A stretch of 64,000 nucleotides of DNA from Candidatus Kuenenia hertensis (GCA_021646465.1 SOET01000007.1:56274-120273); one strand, 5' to 3'. Counted from the first letter of the stretch, positions 36,760 through 47,043 are shown. The notes: generated by a model not told the origin, from the letters alone. A program made the numbers and translations.

Positions 36760-38535
36760 ATGGGCAAAGTTAAGATTCTTCCTCCATCGGTAATTAATAA
36801 AATTGCAGCGGGTGAGTTAATTGACAGACCGGCTGCCGTTGTAAAAGAACTCATTGAAAATTCCATCGATGCGGGGGCGAAGAGGATTGATGTTTATTTG
36901 GAAGACGGGGGAAGGAAACTGATACGAATTTCAGATGACGGCAGTGGTATGGATGCGGAAGACCTTGCTCTTGTTTTCAAAAGCCACACTACCAGTAAAC
37001 TTTCCAGTGCAGAGGATTTGTTTGCGATTCACACACTGGGGTTTCGCGGAGAAGCCCTGCCTAGTATTGGTGCTGTATCTTACGCAAGAATTACTACAAG
37101 AGTAAAAGGGGCGATAAGCGGCGCGGAAATAAAAATTGAAGGCGGCCGTATTGGCAAAGTGAAAGAATGTGGGGCACCGGAAGGTACACAAATTGAAGTA
37201 CAGGAGCTTTTCTTCAATACTCCCGTGCGGAAGAAGTTTATGAAAACGGTGCCCACAGAAATGTCGTATATCTCAGATGTTTTAACGCGGTTTGCTTTAT
37301 GTTATCCGAATATTCATTTTACGTTAAGACACAACAATAGGACCGTATTTAATCTTCCGCCTGTTCAGGAAATAATTGAAAGAATTGAAGGTTTTTTTGG
37401 CAATGAATTGAAAAAACATCTCTTATCCGTGTTTCTCAGGGAAGAATTGTTTACCCTCAGGGGATTTGTCGCACCGCCGTTTTTAAATAAAGCGAATGCA
37501 AGGCTGCAGTTTATTTTTTTAAATGGGCGCTATATTAAAGATACGGCTATTTATCGCGCAATCAGCGAGGCTTATCAGGGAAAACTGATGAATAAACGAT
37601 ATCCCATCGTATTTTTGTTTTTAACGGTGAAGCCGTCTGAGGTGGATGTCAATGTTCACCCCACAAAAACCGAGGTGAGATTTCGGAATAAGAGTGTTGT
37701 TTTTAATTATGTGTTATCGACGTTAAAAGATGCTTTGAATAAATCACAAGCCAAACCTATTGATATAGCGGCGCCGGAAAAAATATTTCAACGGGACAAG
37801 GCAAACATTACGAGCGCGGCATACAATAACAGGTCTTTATGGGAACAATTTTCTTTTGAAAACACAGAAGAAAAAACATCAGGAACACATAACGGTACGA
37901 AGAGTGTCCCTGTTCCTCTGAAAAAAGAAGAATTACTCGTTGATAAGGATGTTGTTGTTATCAAAAAAAGATATTTTCAGCTTCATAATACCTTTATTGT
38001 CGAAGAGACAAACGAGGGTATGAATATTATAGATCAACATGCCTTGCATGAAATAATTTTGTATCATGAAATATTGAAAGGATTGCAGTCCTCTCAATCT
38101 CCCCGCCAGCGATTATTAATACCGGAACTTGTGGAGTTGAATCCAAAAGATTTTTTTTTCGTATTAAGTATCAGAGCACAGTTGGAAGATGTTGGTATAG
38201 AAATCGAGGAGTTTGGAAGCAATACCGTAATGATTCGTTCCTTCCCTCAGATACTGAAACATTTAAATGGAAAAGAATTTATAGAAAATCTGACACATGA
38301 TTTTGGAGAGGAAGATTGTCGAAAGGGCAATGAAGGCATCATAAATAAATTAGTTAACATCATGGCATGTAAGGCCGCGATAAAAGCAGGACAAAAATTA
38401 GATTACCAGGAAATAGACACGCTCATGGAAAAGAAAAAAAATATAAATGCTTATACGAATAACTGTCCCCACGGCCGCCCAACTACATTGTCTTTTTCTC
38501 TGGATGAATTGTATAAACATTTCAAAAGAAAATGA
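36760..38535 (+). CDS. mutL: DNA mismatch repair protein MutL
   Basis: The 591-residue GHKL ATPase couples mismatch recognition by MutS to excision. N-terminal motifs are present: ELIENSIDAGA (ATP/Mg Asn), DDGSGMD and TLGFRGEALPSIGAVS. The C-terminal dimerisation/endonuclease domain has IIDQHALHEIILYHE. The usual DQHA-x2-E-x4-E pattern is imperfect because the second Glu is displaced by one residue. The metal-site motifs ACKAAIKAGQ and CPHGRPTT are intact, so endonuclease activity is likely but not certain. A variable linker separates the halves (about 340-400). MutS is not in the window. Confidence 0.95.
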   Translation: MGKVKILPPSVINKIAAGELIDRPAAVVKELIENSIDAGAKRIDVYLEDGGRKLIRISDDGSGMDAEDLALVFKSHTTSKLSSAEDLFAIHTLGFRGEALPSIGAVSYARITTRVKGAISGAEIKIEGGRIGKVKECGAPEGTQIEVQELFFNTPVRKKFMKTVPTEMSYISDVLTRFALCYPNIHFTLRHNNRTVFNLPPVQEIIERIEGFFGNELKKHLLSVFLREELFTLRGFVAPPFLNKANARLQFIFLNGRYIKDTAIYRAISEAYQGKLMNKRYPIVFLFLTVKPSEVDVNVHPTKTEVRFRNKSVVFNYVLSTLKDALNKSQAKPIDIAAPEKIFQRDKANITSAAYNNRSLWEQFSFENTEEKTSGTHNGTKSVPVPLKKEELLVDKDVVVIKKRYFQLHNTFIVEETNEGMNIIDQHALHEIILYHEILKGLQSSQSPRQRLLIPELVELNPKDFFFVLSIRAQLEDVGIEIEEFGSNTVMIRSFPQILKHLNGKEFIENLTHDFGEEDCRKGNEGIINKLVNIMACKAAIKAGQKLDYQEIDTLMEKKKNINAYTNNCPHGRPTTLSFSLDELYKHFKRK

Positions 38536-38761
38536 CCTGTTGCGAGTGGAGGGATTATTTCCTATGTTTTTTTATAGTGAGAGGTTAAGACATTCTTTTA
38601 CGATTAAAAACCCTTGACTTTTAATTTTACCGCTGATAAGATTTTTTGTAGCTTCAAATAAAAAGCGAGGTTACACCATTTGATTTGCCCCGTCCTTTCG
38701 TGAAAAAAAGTGTAGAGTTTTGTAATGGCTTTCTTAAAAACATTTCTTTTTGGATTAAAAC

Positions 38762-39127
38762 ATGTTTGAACTTGTAATCGATACGGATTTTGCTGCGGCA
38801 CACAATCTTCGGGAGTATAAAGGACAATGCGAAAACCTTCATGGCCATAACTGGAAGGTTCAGGTCGTTTTGAAGGCAGAAAAATTAGACCACCTGGGAA
38901 TGGTTATTGATTTCAGAGAAGCAAAAAAGCTCATTGGAGATGTTACAAAAAAGTTTGATCATACTTACTTAAATGAGTTGGCGAATTTTAAGGTCGAAAA
39001 CCCAACCACAGAAAACATATCTAAAACGATCTATAAAGAATTAACGGATGCAATGCCGGCAGGTATTAAGGTCGAAAAAGTTACTACGTGGGAATCAGAC
39101 CGGTGCGGTGCTGTGTATTTCGAATGA
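38762..39127 (+). CDS. queD: 6-pyruvoyl-tetrahydropterin synthase / 6-carboxy-tetrahydropterin synthase
   Basis: A 121-residue T-fold enzyme. Zinc ligands His14 (AAAHNL), His27 and His29 (LHGHNW) are present with catalytic Cys23 (GQCENLHGH) and the terminal TWESDRCGAVYFE. Short bacterial members with this Cys spacing are QueD enzymes, making 6-carboxy-5,6,7,8-tetrahydropterin for 7-deazaguanine (queuosine) synthesis. QueC and QueE are not nearby, so a pterin role cannot be excluded. The next gene starts 17 nt after its stop. Confidence 0.88.
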   Translation: MFELVIDTDFAAAHNLREYKGQCENLHGHNWKVQVVLKAEKLDHLGMVIDFREAKKLIGDVTKKFDHTYLNELANFKVENPTTENISKTIYKELTDAMPAGIKVEKVTTWESDRCGAVYFE

Positions 39128-39143
39128 GAAATTTTTTTCGGTA

Positions 39144-40442
39144 ATGACTATAAAGAATATCATTGTTCAGGTAGCGCTTGATTTTGTCGACCTTAACAGG
39201 GCAATAAAGGTTGCGGGCGAGGCAATAGAAGGCGGTGCGGATTGGCTGGAAATAGGGACGCCCCTTATAAAAAGTGAAGGAATGAATGCTATTCGCCGAA
39301 TGAGAGAATTATTTCCGGAAACGATGCTGATTGCCGATATGAAAACGATGGACGCCGGACGCGTGGAAATGGAAATGGCCGCAAAAGCAGGCGCCGGTAT
39401 TGCGGTGGTAATGGGCAATGCGCCTGGCGCAACGATACGGGAATGTGTATTGGCCGGTAAAAATTATGGCATAAAAGTATGCGCTGATTTCATGGATGCT
39501 GATGCCGTTGATGAACGCATCGGAAATGTGGAAAAGTGGGGTGTTGATTACATCTCTATCCACACCGCAATCGATGACCAGATGAGCGGAAAGACGCCTT
39601 TTGATACATTACAACGCATATGCCGGAAGGTTGGTGTACCTGTTGCTGTCGCGGGAGGTATTAATTCTGAAAACGTTGTAGATGCCGTAAACGCTGGCGC
39701 TCAAATCGTAATTGTTGGCGGATATATCAGCAAATCGGAAAATGCGAAGGATGCGGTAAATACTATCAGACTGGCGGTGAAAGAAAACAAAAGAATTCAG
39801 ACCAGCCTTTTCAAAAGAGTAGCTCATAAGGATGTCCGAAATGCGTTCATGCAGCTTTCGACCGCAAATATATCAGATGGCCGTCACCGTGCAAAAAGTA
39901 TTACGGGGTTGTATCCGATAAATCCTTCTGTCAAACTCGTTGGCACAGCCGTTACTGTTCGAACGTATCCGGGCGATTGGGCAAAGCCGGTAGAAGCGAT
40001 AGATGTTGCAAAAGAAGGCGACGTAATCATCATTGACGCTGGCGGAACCGGCCCGGCAGTCTGGGGGGAATTGGCTACGCACAGCGCTATGCAAAAAAAA
40101 ATAAGCGGTTTGGTTGTTTTGGGAGCGATTCGGGATACGGCGGAAATAAAAAAACTGAATTTTCCTGTGTATACAAAACTGGTCATGCCGGATGCAGGAG
40201 AACCGAGAGGGTTGGGAGAGATTAATGTGCCGCTCAATATCTCTGGAATTCAAATTATGCCGGGTGACTGGATTATCGGGGATGAGGACGGGCTCATGGC
40301 GATACCTCAGGCGGAATCTGAAATCAGTGTTAACTATGGTATGGATTGTCTGGAAAAAGAAAATAGAATCCGAAAGGAAATATTATCTGAAAAAAGTTCT
40401 TTAGGAAAAGTGACAGATTTGTTAAAATGGGAGAAGAAATAA
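39144..40442 (+). CDS. Fused 3-hexulose-6-phosphate synthase-like and RraA-like protein
   Basis: A 432-residue two-domain protein. Residues 1-210 are an OMP-decarboxylase-superfamily barrel like 3-hexulose-6-phosphate synthase (HPS) and 3-keto-gulonate-6-phosphate decarboxylase. Motifs are LDFVDLNRAIKVA, WLEIGTPLIKSEG, IADMKTMDAG and VAGGINSENV. Residues about 225-430 are an RraA/HMG-aldolase-like domain (GTAVTVRTYPGDWAKPVEAI, GDVIIIDAGG, VLGAIRDTAEI). HPS condenses formaldehyde with ribulose-5-phosphate, or in reverse makes ribulose-5-phosphate from hexulose-6-phosphate. Similar fusions are known in archaea and some bacteria and may supply pentose phosphates. ATG at 39144 was chosen; a longer frame overlaps queD. 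The second domain's reaction is unassigned. No PHI isomerase gene is adjacent. Confidence 0.85.
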   Translation: MTIKNIIVQVALDFVDLNRAIKVAGEAIEGGADWLEIGTPLIKSEGMNAIRRMRELFPETMLIADMKTMDAGRVEMEMAAKAGAGIAVVMGNAPGATIRECVLAGKNYGIKVCADFMDADAVDERIGNVEKWGVDYISIHTAIDDQMSGKTPFDTLQRICRKVGVPVAVAGGINSENVVDAVNAGAQIVIVGGYISKSENAKDAVNTIRLAVKENKRIQTSLFKRVAHKDVRNAFMQLSTANISDGRHRAKSITGLYPINPSVKLVGTAVTVRTYPGDWAKPVEAIDVAKEGDVIIIDAGGTGPAVWGELATHSAMQKKISGLVVLGAIRDTAEIKKLNFPVYTKLVMPDAGEPRGLGEINVPLNISGIQIMPGDWIIGDEDGLMAIPQAESEISVNYGMDCLEKENRIRKEILSEKSSLGKVTDLLKWEKK

Positions 40443-40479
40443 TTCTGTTACACGGAAAGTTTTATGAGGGTAACAACGC

Positions 40480-40980
40480 ATGAAATGTGAATCTTGCAAC
40501 AAAAAATACGCAACCGTACATTTAACGGAAATCGTTGGCAATGTGAAGAAAGAACGGCATCTTTGTGAAGAGTGCGCACAAAGCGTAAACACACAGATTA
40601 CCAAAGTTCCTTCTCCTACTGAAATATTAACCAATCTTATTAATCAGGTTGCACCGGGAATCAACGAGTTGTCCAAGATTGTTTGTCCTGTTTGCGGATT
40701 ATCATATTTGGAATTCCGTTCTCATGGGAGGCTGGGCTGTCCTATGGATTACACTGTTTTCAGAAAAGGGTTAATCCCTTTGCTTGAAAAAATGCATAGC
40801 AGTACGCAGCATGTGGGAAAGGTGCCTTCAAGGGCAGGGAAAGAGCTGATTAAGAAAAATGAACTCATGCAGCTGAGAAATGAGTTGAATAAATCAATTG
40901 AAAAGGAAGATTATGAAAGAGCGGCAGAGTTAAGAGATAAAATATACGAACTTTCGGGCGATAATGATGAAAATAAGTGA
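40480..40980 (+). CDS. mcsA: McsA-like zinc-finger/UVR activator of protein arginine kinase
   Basis: A 166-residue protein with two zinc-binding modules (CESCNKKYATVH and HLCEECAQS near the start; CPVCGLSYLEF and LGCPMDY in the middle). It ends with a UVR domain (LRNELNKSIEKEDYERAAEL, then RDKIYEL). This is the McsA architecture. In Bacillus and Staphylococcus, McsA activates the arginine kinase McsB. It is followed by mcsB with a 17-nt overlap and then clpC, the same order as in Firmicutes. A GAGGG box precedes the ATG. Confidence 0.93.
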   Translation: MKCESCNKKYATVHLTEIVGNVKKERHLCEECAQSVNTQITKVPSPTEILTNLINQVAPGINELSKIVCPVCGLSYLEFRSHGRLGCPMDYTVFRKGLIPLLEKMHSSTQHVGKVPSRAGKELIKKNELMQLRNELNKSIEKEDYERAAELRDKIYELSGDNDENK

Positions 40981-42034
40981 TTTAGCTGATAATACGGGTG
41001 AATGGCTTAGGGGAACCGGCCCTGAATCTGACATTGTTATAAGCAGCAGGATTCGTCTTGCAAGAAATGTGGCAAAGTATCCCTTTCTTTCCCGCGCGAA
41101 TGTAAAGCAAAAGAAAGAACTTGAAGAGCTTATAAGGACAAAGATCAAGGAAGCGGACGTTGATCCGACTCTTTGCTATGTTAACTTATCAGAACTTTCT
41201 TCCGTCGACAGGTTGTTTCTTGTTGAAAGGCACCTTATCAGCAGAGAACATGCTGAAGGGGAAAAAGAAAGAGGAGTCGCTTTTGAAAAATCGGAAAATA
41301 TTAGCGTAATGGTCAACGAGGAAGATCACATAAGAATACAGGTAATCCGTTCCGGCCTCGAGTTAAAAGAAACATGGAAAACAATAGATACCATTGACAA
41401 TAAATTAGAGCGAAAAATAAACTATGCGTATTCATCCCAATTTGGGTATTTAACGGCCTGTCCCACAAACGTTGGCACGGGAATGAGGGCATCCGTGATG
41501 CTTCATTTACCGGCATTAGGGATGACGCATCATATAGAAAAAGTATTTAATGCTGTGATGAAACTCGGTTTGGTGGTAAGAGGGTTGTACGGTGAAGGGA
41601 CTCAGGTTTCCGGGGATTTATATCAGATTTCAAATCAGTTTACCCTTGGGAAATCAGAAACCGAAATTATTGAAATTATTGAAGGCGTAATTCCCAGGAT
41701 TACCAGTTATGAACGCATGGCAAGAAAAGCCCTGATCTCCGAAAGCAAAGATCAGTTGGAAGACCGCGTGTGGAGATCTTACGGCATGCTGAAGGTCGCA
41801 CGCATGATTACGTCGGAGGAAATCATGCATCTTCTCTCGCAAGTAAGGATGGGCGTCAATTTGGGAATTATTAATGATATTGAAATGAAAACATTAAATG
41901 AACTTTTTATTCTTACTTTACCAGGACATTTACAAAAGTTAGAAGGGCGTGAACTTACCTCATCGCAGAGAAATATAATTCGTGCGATGTATGTGAGGAA
42001 AAGGCTTGAAAAGATAGAAACTTTGAAAGGATAG
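40964..42034 (+). CDS. mcsB: Protein-arginine kinase McsB
   Basis: This 356-residue phosphagen-kinase-fold enzyme phosphorylates arginines in client proteins and marks them for ClpC. SSRIRLARNVAKYPF (ATP-binding arginines), NEEDHIRIQV and the catalytic Cys166 in LTACPTNVGTGMRAS are the diagnostic motifs. The C-terminal helical domain is full length. It lies between mcsA (overlapping) and clpC (8-nt gap). There is no CtsR repressor gene, the usual fourth member. Length and motifs leave little doubt about family; substrates are unknown. Confidence 0.94.
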   Translation: MMKISDLADNTGEWLRGTGPESDIVISSRIRLARNVAKYPFLSRANVKQKKELEELIRTKIKEADVDPTLCYVNLSELSSVDRLFLVERHLISREHAEGEKERGVAFEKSENISVMVNEEDHIRIQVIRSGLELKETWKTIDTIDNKLERKINYAYSSQFGYLTACPTNVGTGMRASVMLHLPALGMTHHIEKVFNAVMKLGLVVRGLYGEGTQVSGDLYQISNQFTLGKSETEIIEIIEGVIPRITSYERMARKALISESKDQLEDRVWRSYGMLKVARMITSEEIMHLLSQVRMGVNLGIINDIEMKTLNELFILTLPGHLQKLEGRELTSSQRNIIRAMYVRKRLEKIETLKG

Positions 42035-42041
42035 GTGTTTT

Positions 42042-44522
42042 ATGTTTGATCGATTTACTGACCGTGCCAGAAAAGTTATGGCTCTTGCACGAGAAGAAGC
42101 AAGACGATTCAATCACGAATATATTGGAACAGAACATATACTATTGGGACTGGTAAAAGAAGGAAGCGGCGTTGCAGCGAATGTTCTGCAGAATTTAGAT
42201 ATCGAATTAAAGAAAATACGTCTCGAAATAGAAAAAATAGTACAAAGCGGTTCAGACCTGGTATCGGTAGGGCAGCTCCCGTTTACACCACGTGTAAAAA
42301 AGGTGCTGGAATATGCGATGGAAGAGGCGCGGGCGATGGGTCATAATTATATAGGAACAGAGCATTTATTGTTGGGTTTGCTGAAAGAACAGGAGGGTGT
42401 GGCTGCTCAGGTTTTGTTGAACCTGGGTGTTAAACCTGAAGAAGTACGGGAGGAAGTAATTGGTTTACTGGGTTCGGAGGCAGCACAAAATGGTCAATCA
42501 CAGGAAAAGGAAGAAAAGAAAGGCCGTTCCAAGACCCCGGCGCTGGATTCCTTTGGGCGAGATCTTACACAACAGGCCAGAGAAAAAGAACTCGACCCTG
42601 TCATAGGGCGAAAAGATGTGATTGAACGTGTTATTCAGGTTTTGTGCAGGCGGACAAAAAACAATCCAGTTCTTTTGGGTGAGGCTGGTGTAGGGAAAAC
42701 CGCGATAGTTGAAGGCCTCGCGCAGGTAGTGGTTCATGGAGAAGTTCCTGAATTGCTGAGAGGGCGCAGAATAGTAGCCCTTGATCTTGCAATGATGGTA
42801 GCAGGTACGAAATACCGGGGCCAGTTTGAAGAGAGGATCAAGGCGGTGATGTCGGAAGTAAAAAGGGCAAAGAATATCATTCTCTTTATAGACGAGTTGC
42901 ATACCCTTGTCGGAGCGGGTGGGGCAGAGGGAGCCATTGACGCTTCCAATGTTCTGAAACCTGCCCTGTCCCGGGGAGAAATACAGTGTATCGGAGCCAC
43001 CACTTTGGATGAATACAGAAAATATATCGAAAAAGACGGTGCACTGGAGCGAAGGTTCCAGACAATCGTTGTGGAACCACCTTCGAAAGAAGAAACGGTT
43101 GAAATATTAAAGGGACTACGGGACCGCTATGAATCCCACCACAAAGTAAGAATTACCGACGAGGCGTTAGAAGCTGCAACGGAACTCTCTATTCGCTATA
43201 TCACCGGTAGATTTTTACCTGATAAGGCGATTGATGTAATTGACGAGGCGTGCGCCCGGTTAAGGCTCAAATCAACCGCACAACCTCCGGATGTAAAACA
43301 TCTGGAGGAAGAAATTCTCCGGATGGAAAAAGAAAAGGATGAATCGGTGGCAATACAGGATTTTGAAAGAGCCGCACGGTTAAGGGATAAAGCAGATAAA
43401 CTGAAAAAGAAAAAGGAAATCGTCGAGAAAGAATGGCGGGAAAAACACGCTGAACTGGAAGGGGAAGTAGACGTTGAAATTGTTGATGAAGTTGTATCGA
43501 AAATGACCGGTATACCTATTACACGGATAGAATCGACAGAGGCCAGGAAATTACTGCACATGGAGGAAGAACTCCACAAAATGGTAATAAGCCAGGAAGA
43601 GGCAACAAAGGCAATTTCCAAAGCTATCAGGCGTTCACGTGCGAGACTTAAGAATCCAAATCGCCCTGTGGCGTCTTTTATTTTTGTAGGTCCGTCCGGT
43701 GTTGGCAAGACACATTTGGCAAGATCTCTTGCTAAATTAATTTTTGGGGAAGAAGATTCTCTGATACAGATTGATATGTCAGAGTATATGGAAAAGCACA
43801 GCATTTCAAGATTAATCGGTGCGCCTCCTGGCTATATCGGTTACGAGGAAGGCGGGCAATTGACGGAAAAAATCCGCCGCCGTCCTTACGCAGTTGTTCT
43901 GTTAGATGAAATAGAAAAGGCACATCCGGATGTTTTTAATATGCTGTTGCAAATCATGGAGGAAGGAAGGCTTACCGATAGTTTTGGCAGGCATGTTGAT
44001 TTCCGAAACGTGATTATCATTATGACCTCAAATATCGGTGCGGAGGTTATTAAAAACCAGGCGTCTTTGGGTTTTCGCAAATCTTCGGAGAAAGACAACT
44101 ACGAAGTAATGAAAGAGCAATTAAAAAAGGAAGTAGAAAAGCATTTCCGTCCGGAGTTTATAAACCGAATTGATAATATTATTGTTTTCAAGCCTTTAAA
44201 CAAAGATGATTTGAAGAAGATAGTCGAAATTGAACTGGTTGATGTGAAAAAGAGATTGGAACAGTACCAAATCAGCATCACGATGACGGATGAGGCTTTA
44301 GATTTCCTTATAAATAAGGGATATGATCAGAATTTTGGCGCCAGACCACTCAGGAGGGCAATTGAAAACTATCTGGAAGATCCTCTTTCAGAGGAAATTT
44401 TGCAGGGGCGATTTGAAGGGAAGGCCCATATAAAAGTTCTATTACAAGACGGAAAACTGGTATTTGAAGATATCGTTGAAGATAGGGAACCGGCACTGGT
44501 AAATGCGGAAAAAGGCCTTTAA
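42042..44522 (+). CDS. clpC: ATP-dependent Clp protease ATP-binding subunit ClpC
   Basis: The 826-residue HSP100 unfoldase has two N-terminal Clp-N repeats ([15 protein letters not shown] and [15 protein letters not shown]). The first AAA+ module has Walker [10 protein letters not shown] (about 214-222). The short middle domain contains a UVR-like [13 protein letters not shown], and the second module has Walker [10 protein letters not shown] (about 550-558). The UVR/M region is the site through which McsB or MecA adaptors act in Bacillus. The N-domain is where phospho-arginine binds. An intrinsic terminator follows at 44604-44630. ClpP is not in the window. Confidence 0.96.
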   Translation: MFDRFTDRARKVMALAREEARRFNHEYIGTEHILLGLVKEGSGVAANVLQNLDIELKKIRLEIEKIVQSGSDLVSVGQLPFTPRVKKVLEYAMEEARAMGHNYIGTEHLLLGLLKEQEGVAAQVLLNLGVKPEEVREEVIGLLGSEAAQNGQSQEKEEKKGRSKTPALDSFGRDLTQQAREKELDPVIGRKDVIERVIQVLCRRTKNNPVLLGEAGVGKTAIVEGLAQVVVHGEVPELLRGRRIVALDLAMMVAGTKYRGQFEERIKAVMSEVKRAKNIILFIDELHTLVGAGGAEGAIDASNVLKPALSRGEIQCIGATTLDEYRKYIEKDGALERRFQTIVVEPPSKEETVEILKGLRDRYESHHKVRITDEALEAATELSIRYITGRFLPDKAIDVIDEACARLRLKSTAQPPDVKHLEEEILRMEKEKDESVAIQDFERAARLRDKADKLKKKKEIVEKEWREKHAELEGEVDVEIVDEVVSKMTGIPITRIESTEARKLLHMEEELHKMVISQEEATKAISKAIRRSRARLKNPNRPVASFIFVGPSGVGKTHLARSLAKLIFGEEDSLIQIDMSEYMEKHSISRLIGAPPGYIGYEEGGQLTEKIRRRPYAVVLLDEIEKAHPDVFNMLLQIMEEGRLTDSFGRHVDFRNVIIIMTSNIGAEVIKNQASLGFRKSSEKDNYEVMKEQLKKEVEKHFRPEFINRIDNIIVFKPLNKDDLKKIVEIELVDVKKRLEQYQISITMTDEALDFLINKGYDQNFGARPLRRAIENYLEDPLSEEILQGRFEGKAHIKVLLQDGKLVFEDIVEDREPALVNAEKGL

Positions 44523-44603
44523 TTAATTTATGGCGATTCCCGGTAAACATACGTTAAACTGTGTGTGTAATTTTATGCTATTCATTTCTAATGGTGAAAT
44601 TTT

Positions 44604-44630
44604 AAAAAAAAGGGCTTTTTGCCCTTTTTT
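44604..44630 (+). terminator. Intrinsic terminator after clpC
   Basis: An A-run plus GGGC pairs with GCCC plus a T-run around a TTTTT loop, giving a perfect hairpin with a U tract, 82 nt after the clpC stop and before radA. It ends the mcsA-mcsB-clpC unit. Confidence 0.85.
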
Positions 44631-44677
44631 ATTTTGGAGTGCGAAACAATTGTCGGGTTGAATAACTCTCACGATAC

Positions 44678-46036
44678 ATGTCAAAAACATCTGTTGTTTA
44701 CGTCTGCCAAAGTTGCGGATGGAAAAGCTTGAAGTGGGTAGGACGCTGCGGTGGTTGTGGAGAATGGGATTCCACGGTAGAGGAATATAGTAATTCCGTT
44801 GGTACTGCTTCTTTGTCTGGCACACTTGACCGGGAACTTCCCAAACCGATAACCGAAGTAGAACTTCAGGATTGCCCTTGCATCGAAATGGGAATGGGCG
44901 AATTTGACAGAATCCTGGGAGGTGGTTTAGTTGCTGGTTCGGCGGTATTGATCGGGGGAACTCCCGGAATTGGTAAATCAACTCTCCTTTTGCAGGTATG
45001 CCAGCATGTTAGTCAAAAAGGGTATACTACTCTTTATGTCACAGGGGAAGAGTCTGTCGCACAAACAAAACTCAGGGCAGAGCGACTATCCGTATTATCT
45101 CCTCACTTACTCGTTGTTTCTGAAACAAATTTAGATTTTATTCTGGAAAATATTCACAACACACGTCCGACACTGGTGGTTATTGATTCCATCCAAATGA
45201 TCTATAAACCCCGGTTAGAATCCTCTCCCGGTACTGTTGCCCAGGTGCGGCAATGCGCAAATGAATTGATTTTCACCGCAAAATCTACAGGTTCGGCGAT
45301 TTTTCTGGTAGGGCACGTAACCAAAGAGGGTATTATTGCAGGGCCAAAAGTATTAGAACACATGGCCGATACTGTTTTGTATTTTGAGGGTGAAAAATTC
45401 CAATGTTATCGTATCCTGAGAGTGGTTAAAAACAGGTTTGGCTCCACAGATGAGATTGGAATTTTTGAGATGAGGAAAACGGGATTGCATCCTGTTGATA
45501 ATCCTTCGGAGATCTTTATTTCGCAGGGGAGGAGAGTAAGTGCCGGTTCTACAGTCATTCCCTGCATGGAAGGAACACGTGCTTTGTTAGTGGAAATTCA
45601 GGCGCTTGCAACAAAGGCAACGTTTGGCATGCCTGAAAGAAAAGTTAGCGGTGTTGATTACAATCGGGTATCGATGCTCCTGGCTATCCTTGAAAAGCGG
45701 ATCGGTTTAAAATTGGGAGGACAGGACATCTTTGTAAATATTGTCGGAGGGGTGCAGGTTTACGAACCGGCGGCAGATCTTGGAATCGCAATGACAATTG
45801 CCTCAAGTTTTAAAGAAAAAGCAATACCGCCTGATATGGTAATCGTTGGCGAGGTTGGTTTAGGCGGGGAAGTACGAAGTGTGAATCAAATTGAAGTCAG
45901 AATAAAAGAAGCGCAACGATTAGGTTTTAAAAGAGCTGTCATTCCAAAAGACAACGCAAAAGGGTTAGGAAAAGATTTGGGGATTAAATTAATCGAGATT
46001 TGTTATCTTTCAGAAGCAATAGAAATAATTGGGTGA
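44678..46036 (+). CDS. radA: DNA repair protein RadA
   Basis: This 452-residue RecA-like, DnaB-type motor promotes branch migration in recombination. An N-terminal C4 zinc finger (Cys10, Cys13, Cys24, Cys27), Walker A GGTPGIGKSTLL (about 94-105) and the RadA-specific VVKNRFGSTDEIGIFEM motif are present. A C-terminal Lon-protease-like domain without catalytic residues follows (GGVQVYEPAADLGIAM). Length is standard. The next gene begins just after its stop. Confidence 0.95.
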   Translation: MSKTSVVYVCQSCGWKSLKWVGRCGGCGEWDSTVEEYSNSVGTASLSGTLDRELPKPITEVELQDCPCIEMGMGEFDRILGGGLVAGSAVLIGGTPGIGKSTLLLQVCQHVSQKGYTTLYVTGEESVAQTKLRAERLSVLSPHLLVVSETNLDFILENIHNTRPTLVVIDSIQMIYKPRLESSPGTVAQVRQCANELIFTAKSTGSAIFLVGHVTKEGIIAGPKVLEHMADTVLYFEGEKFQCYRILRVVKNRFGSTDEIGIFEMRKTGLHPVDNPSEIFISQGRRVSAGSTVIPCMEGTRALLVEIQALATKATFGMPERKVSGVDYNRVSMLLAILEKRIGLKLGGQDIFVNIVGGVQVYEPAADLGIAMTIASSFKEKAIPPDMVIVGEVGLGGEVRSVNQIEVRIKEAQRLGFKRAVIPKDNAKGLGKDLGIKLIEICYLSEAIEIIG

Positions 46037-46041
46037 ATTCC

Positions 46042-47043
46042 GTGAATAATAAATATTTGAAAAAGGCCTTTTTGTTTTTCGGTATTATCTTCTGTGCATT
46101 ATCTTTTCATATTGTAAGTGAAATTCACGCAGAAACATATGAAGATGGAAAAATTAAAGTGAGTCATAGAGAATTATCCATAAAAAAAAATAGAGGTTCT
46201 GCTCAATTCAATCATCCTTATGAAATGGACGCAAACGTTATCAGTAGCGTATTATCTCAAATATATTTTGAAGAAAAGGGCTTATTAAAAAAAAGCGCGT
46301 CACAGAATGTTTTTCAGGAGGATGAGATAAGCAGGCTGGTACCCTTGATTATCCAGGCTTTTTCCGTTGCAGCTCCTTCCCAGGCTGTTGAAATTATATC
46401 GTACTCAGAGCGGTCATTGTTTGTTGATAAACAGAATTACTGCGTAATGTTTATACGGGATAACCGTCTCAATATAGTTTTTAGCCGGGTACATAAGTTT
46501 CAAACCTACAGTGATTTGGTGGCGGAGAAAAAAGGACGGGATGCGGCAAAAGAAGATCCAACGAGGGTAAAGGGCAGCCGTTTCTGGATGTTATTGCCAA
46601 CGTACGGACAGGTGTTTGAACCCGGACATAAAAACTGGCTTGTCATAAATATATCAGATGAAACGTATCAGAAACCTGAAAAAAGAGATCCGAACATTGC
46701 AAGGGCAGACGGATATGATTCCTATAGCAAACCGCAAGAAAACAGAAGAATTGACAGGGACATTGACACTTCGTCGGATTATCAGCAAATGTCGTCCCGC
46801 ACGAATATTACTTCCAAGGAGAGTAAAATCAAAAGCAAACTCCTTATTTTGCGTGAACTGGTCAATGACGGGATTCTTTTACAGGGGGATTATGATTATA
46901 AAAAGACAATGCTTTTGAAGGAAGGAATGAATGATATGGATGTAAAAGATCAGTTCAGAGAAATAAAAGATTTAATGGAGGAGGGACTTATTACGGAAGA
47001 GGATTATAATAAAAAGAAAAAAGAACTGTTAGACTTGTTTTGA
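46042..47043 (+). CDS. Secreted hypothetical protein with two C-terminal SHOCT-like motifs
   Basis: A protein of about 333 residues starting with GTG (46042; another in-frame GTG is at 46033). A signal peptide is clear: KKAFLFFGIIFCALSFHIV followed by EIHA|ET. The central 200 residues match nothing I know. The C-terminus has two tandem short helical hairpins of the SHOCT type (LLILRELVNDGILLQGDYDY and IKDLMEEGLITEEDYNKKKK). SHOCT motifs usually mediate oligomerisation. It follows radA by 5 nt and may be co-transcribed, though its periplasmic location suggests an unrelated job. Confidence 0.78.
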   Translation: MNNKYLKKAFLFFGIIFCALSFHIVSEIHAETYEDGKIKVSHRELSIKKNRGSAQFNHPYEMDANVISSVLSQIYFEEKGLLKKSASQNVFQEDEISRLVPLIIQAFSVAAPSQAVEIISYSERSLFVDKQNYCVMFIRDNRLNIVFSRVHKFQTYSDLVAEKKGRDAAKEDPTRVKGSRFWMLLPTYGQVFEPGHKNWLVINISDETYQKPEKRDPNIARADGYDSYSKPQENRRIDRDIDTSSDYQQMSSRTNITSKESKIKSKLLILRELVNDGILLQGDYDYKKTMLLKEGMNDMDVKDQFREIKDLMEEGLITEEDYNKKKKELLDLF

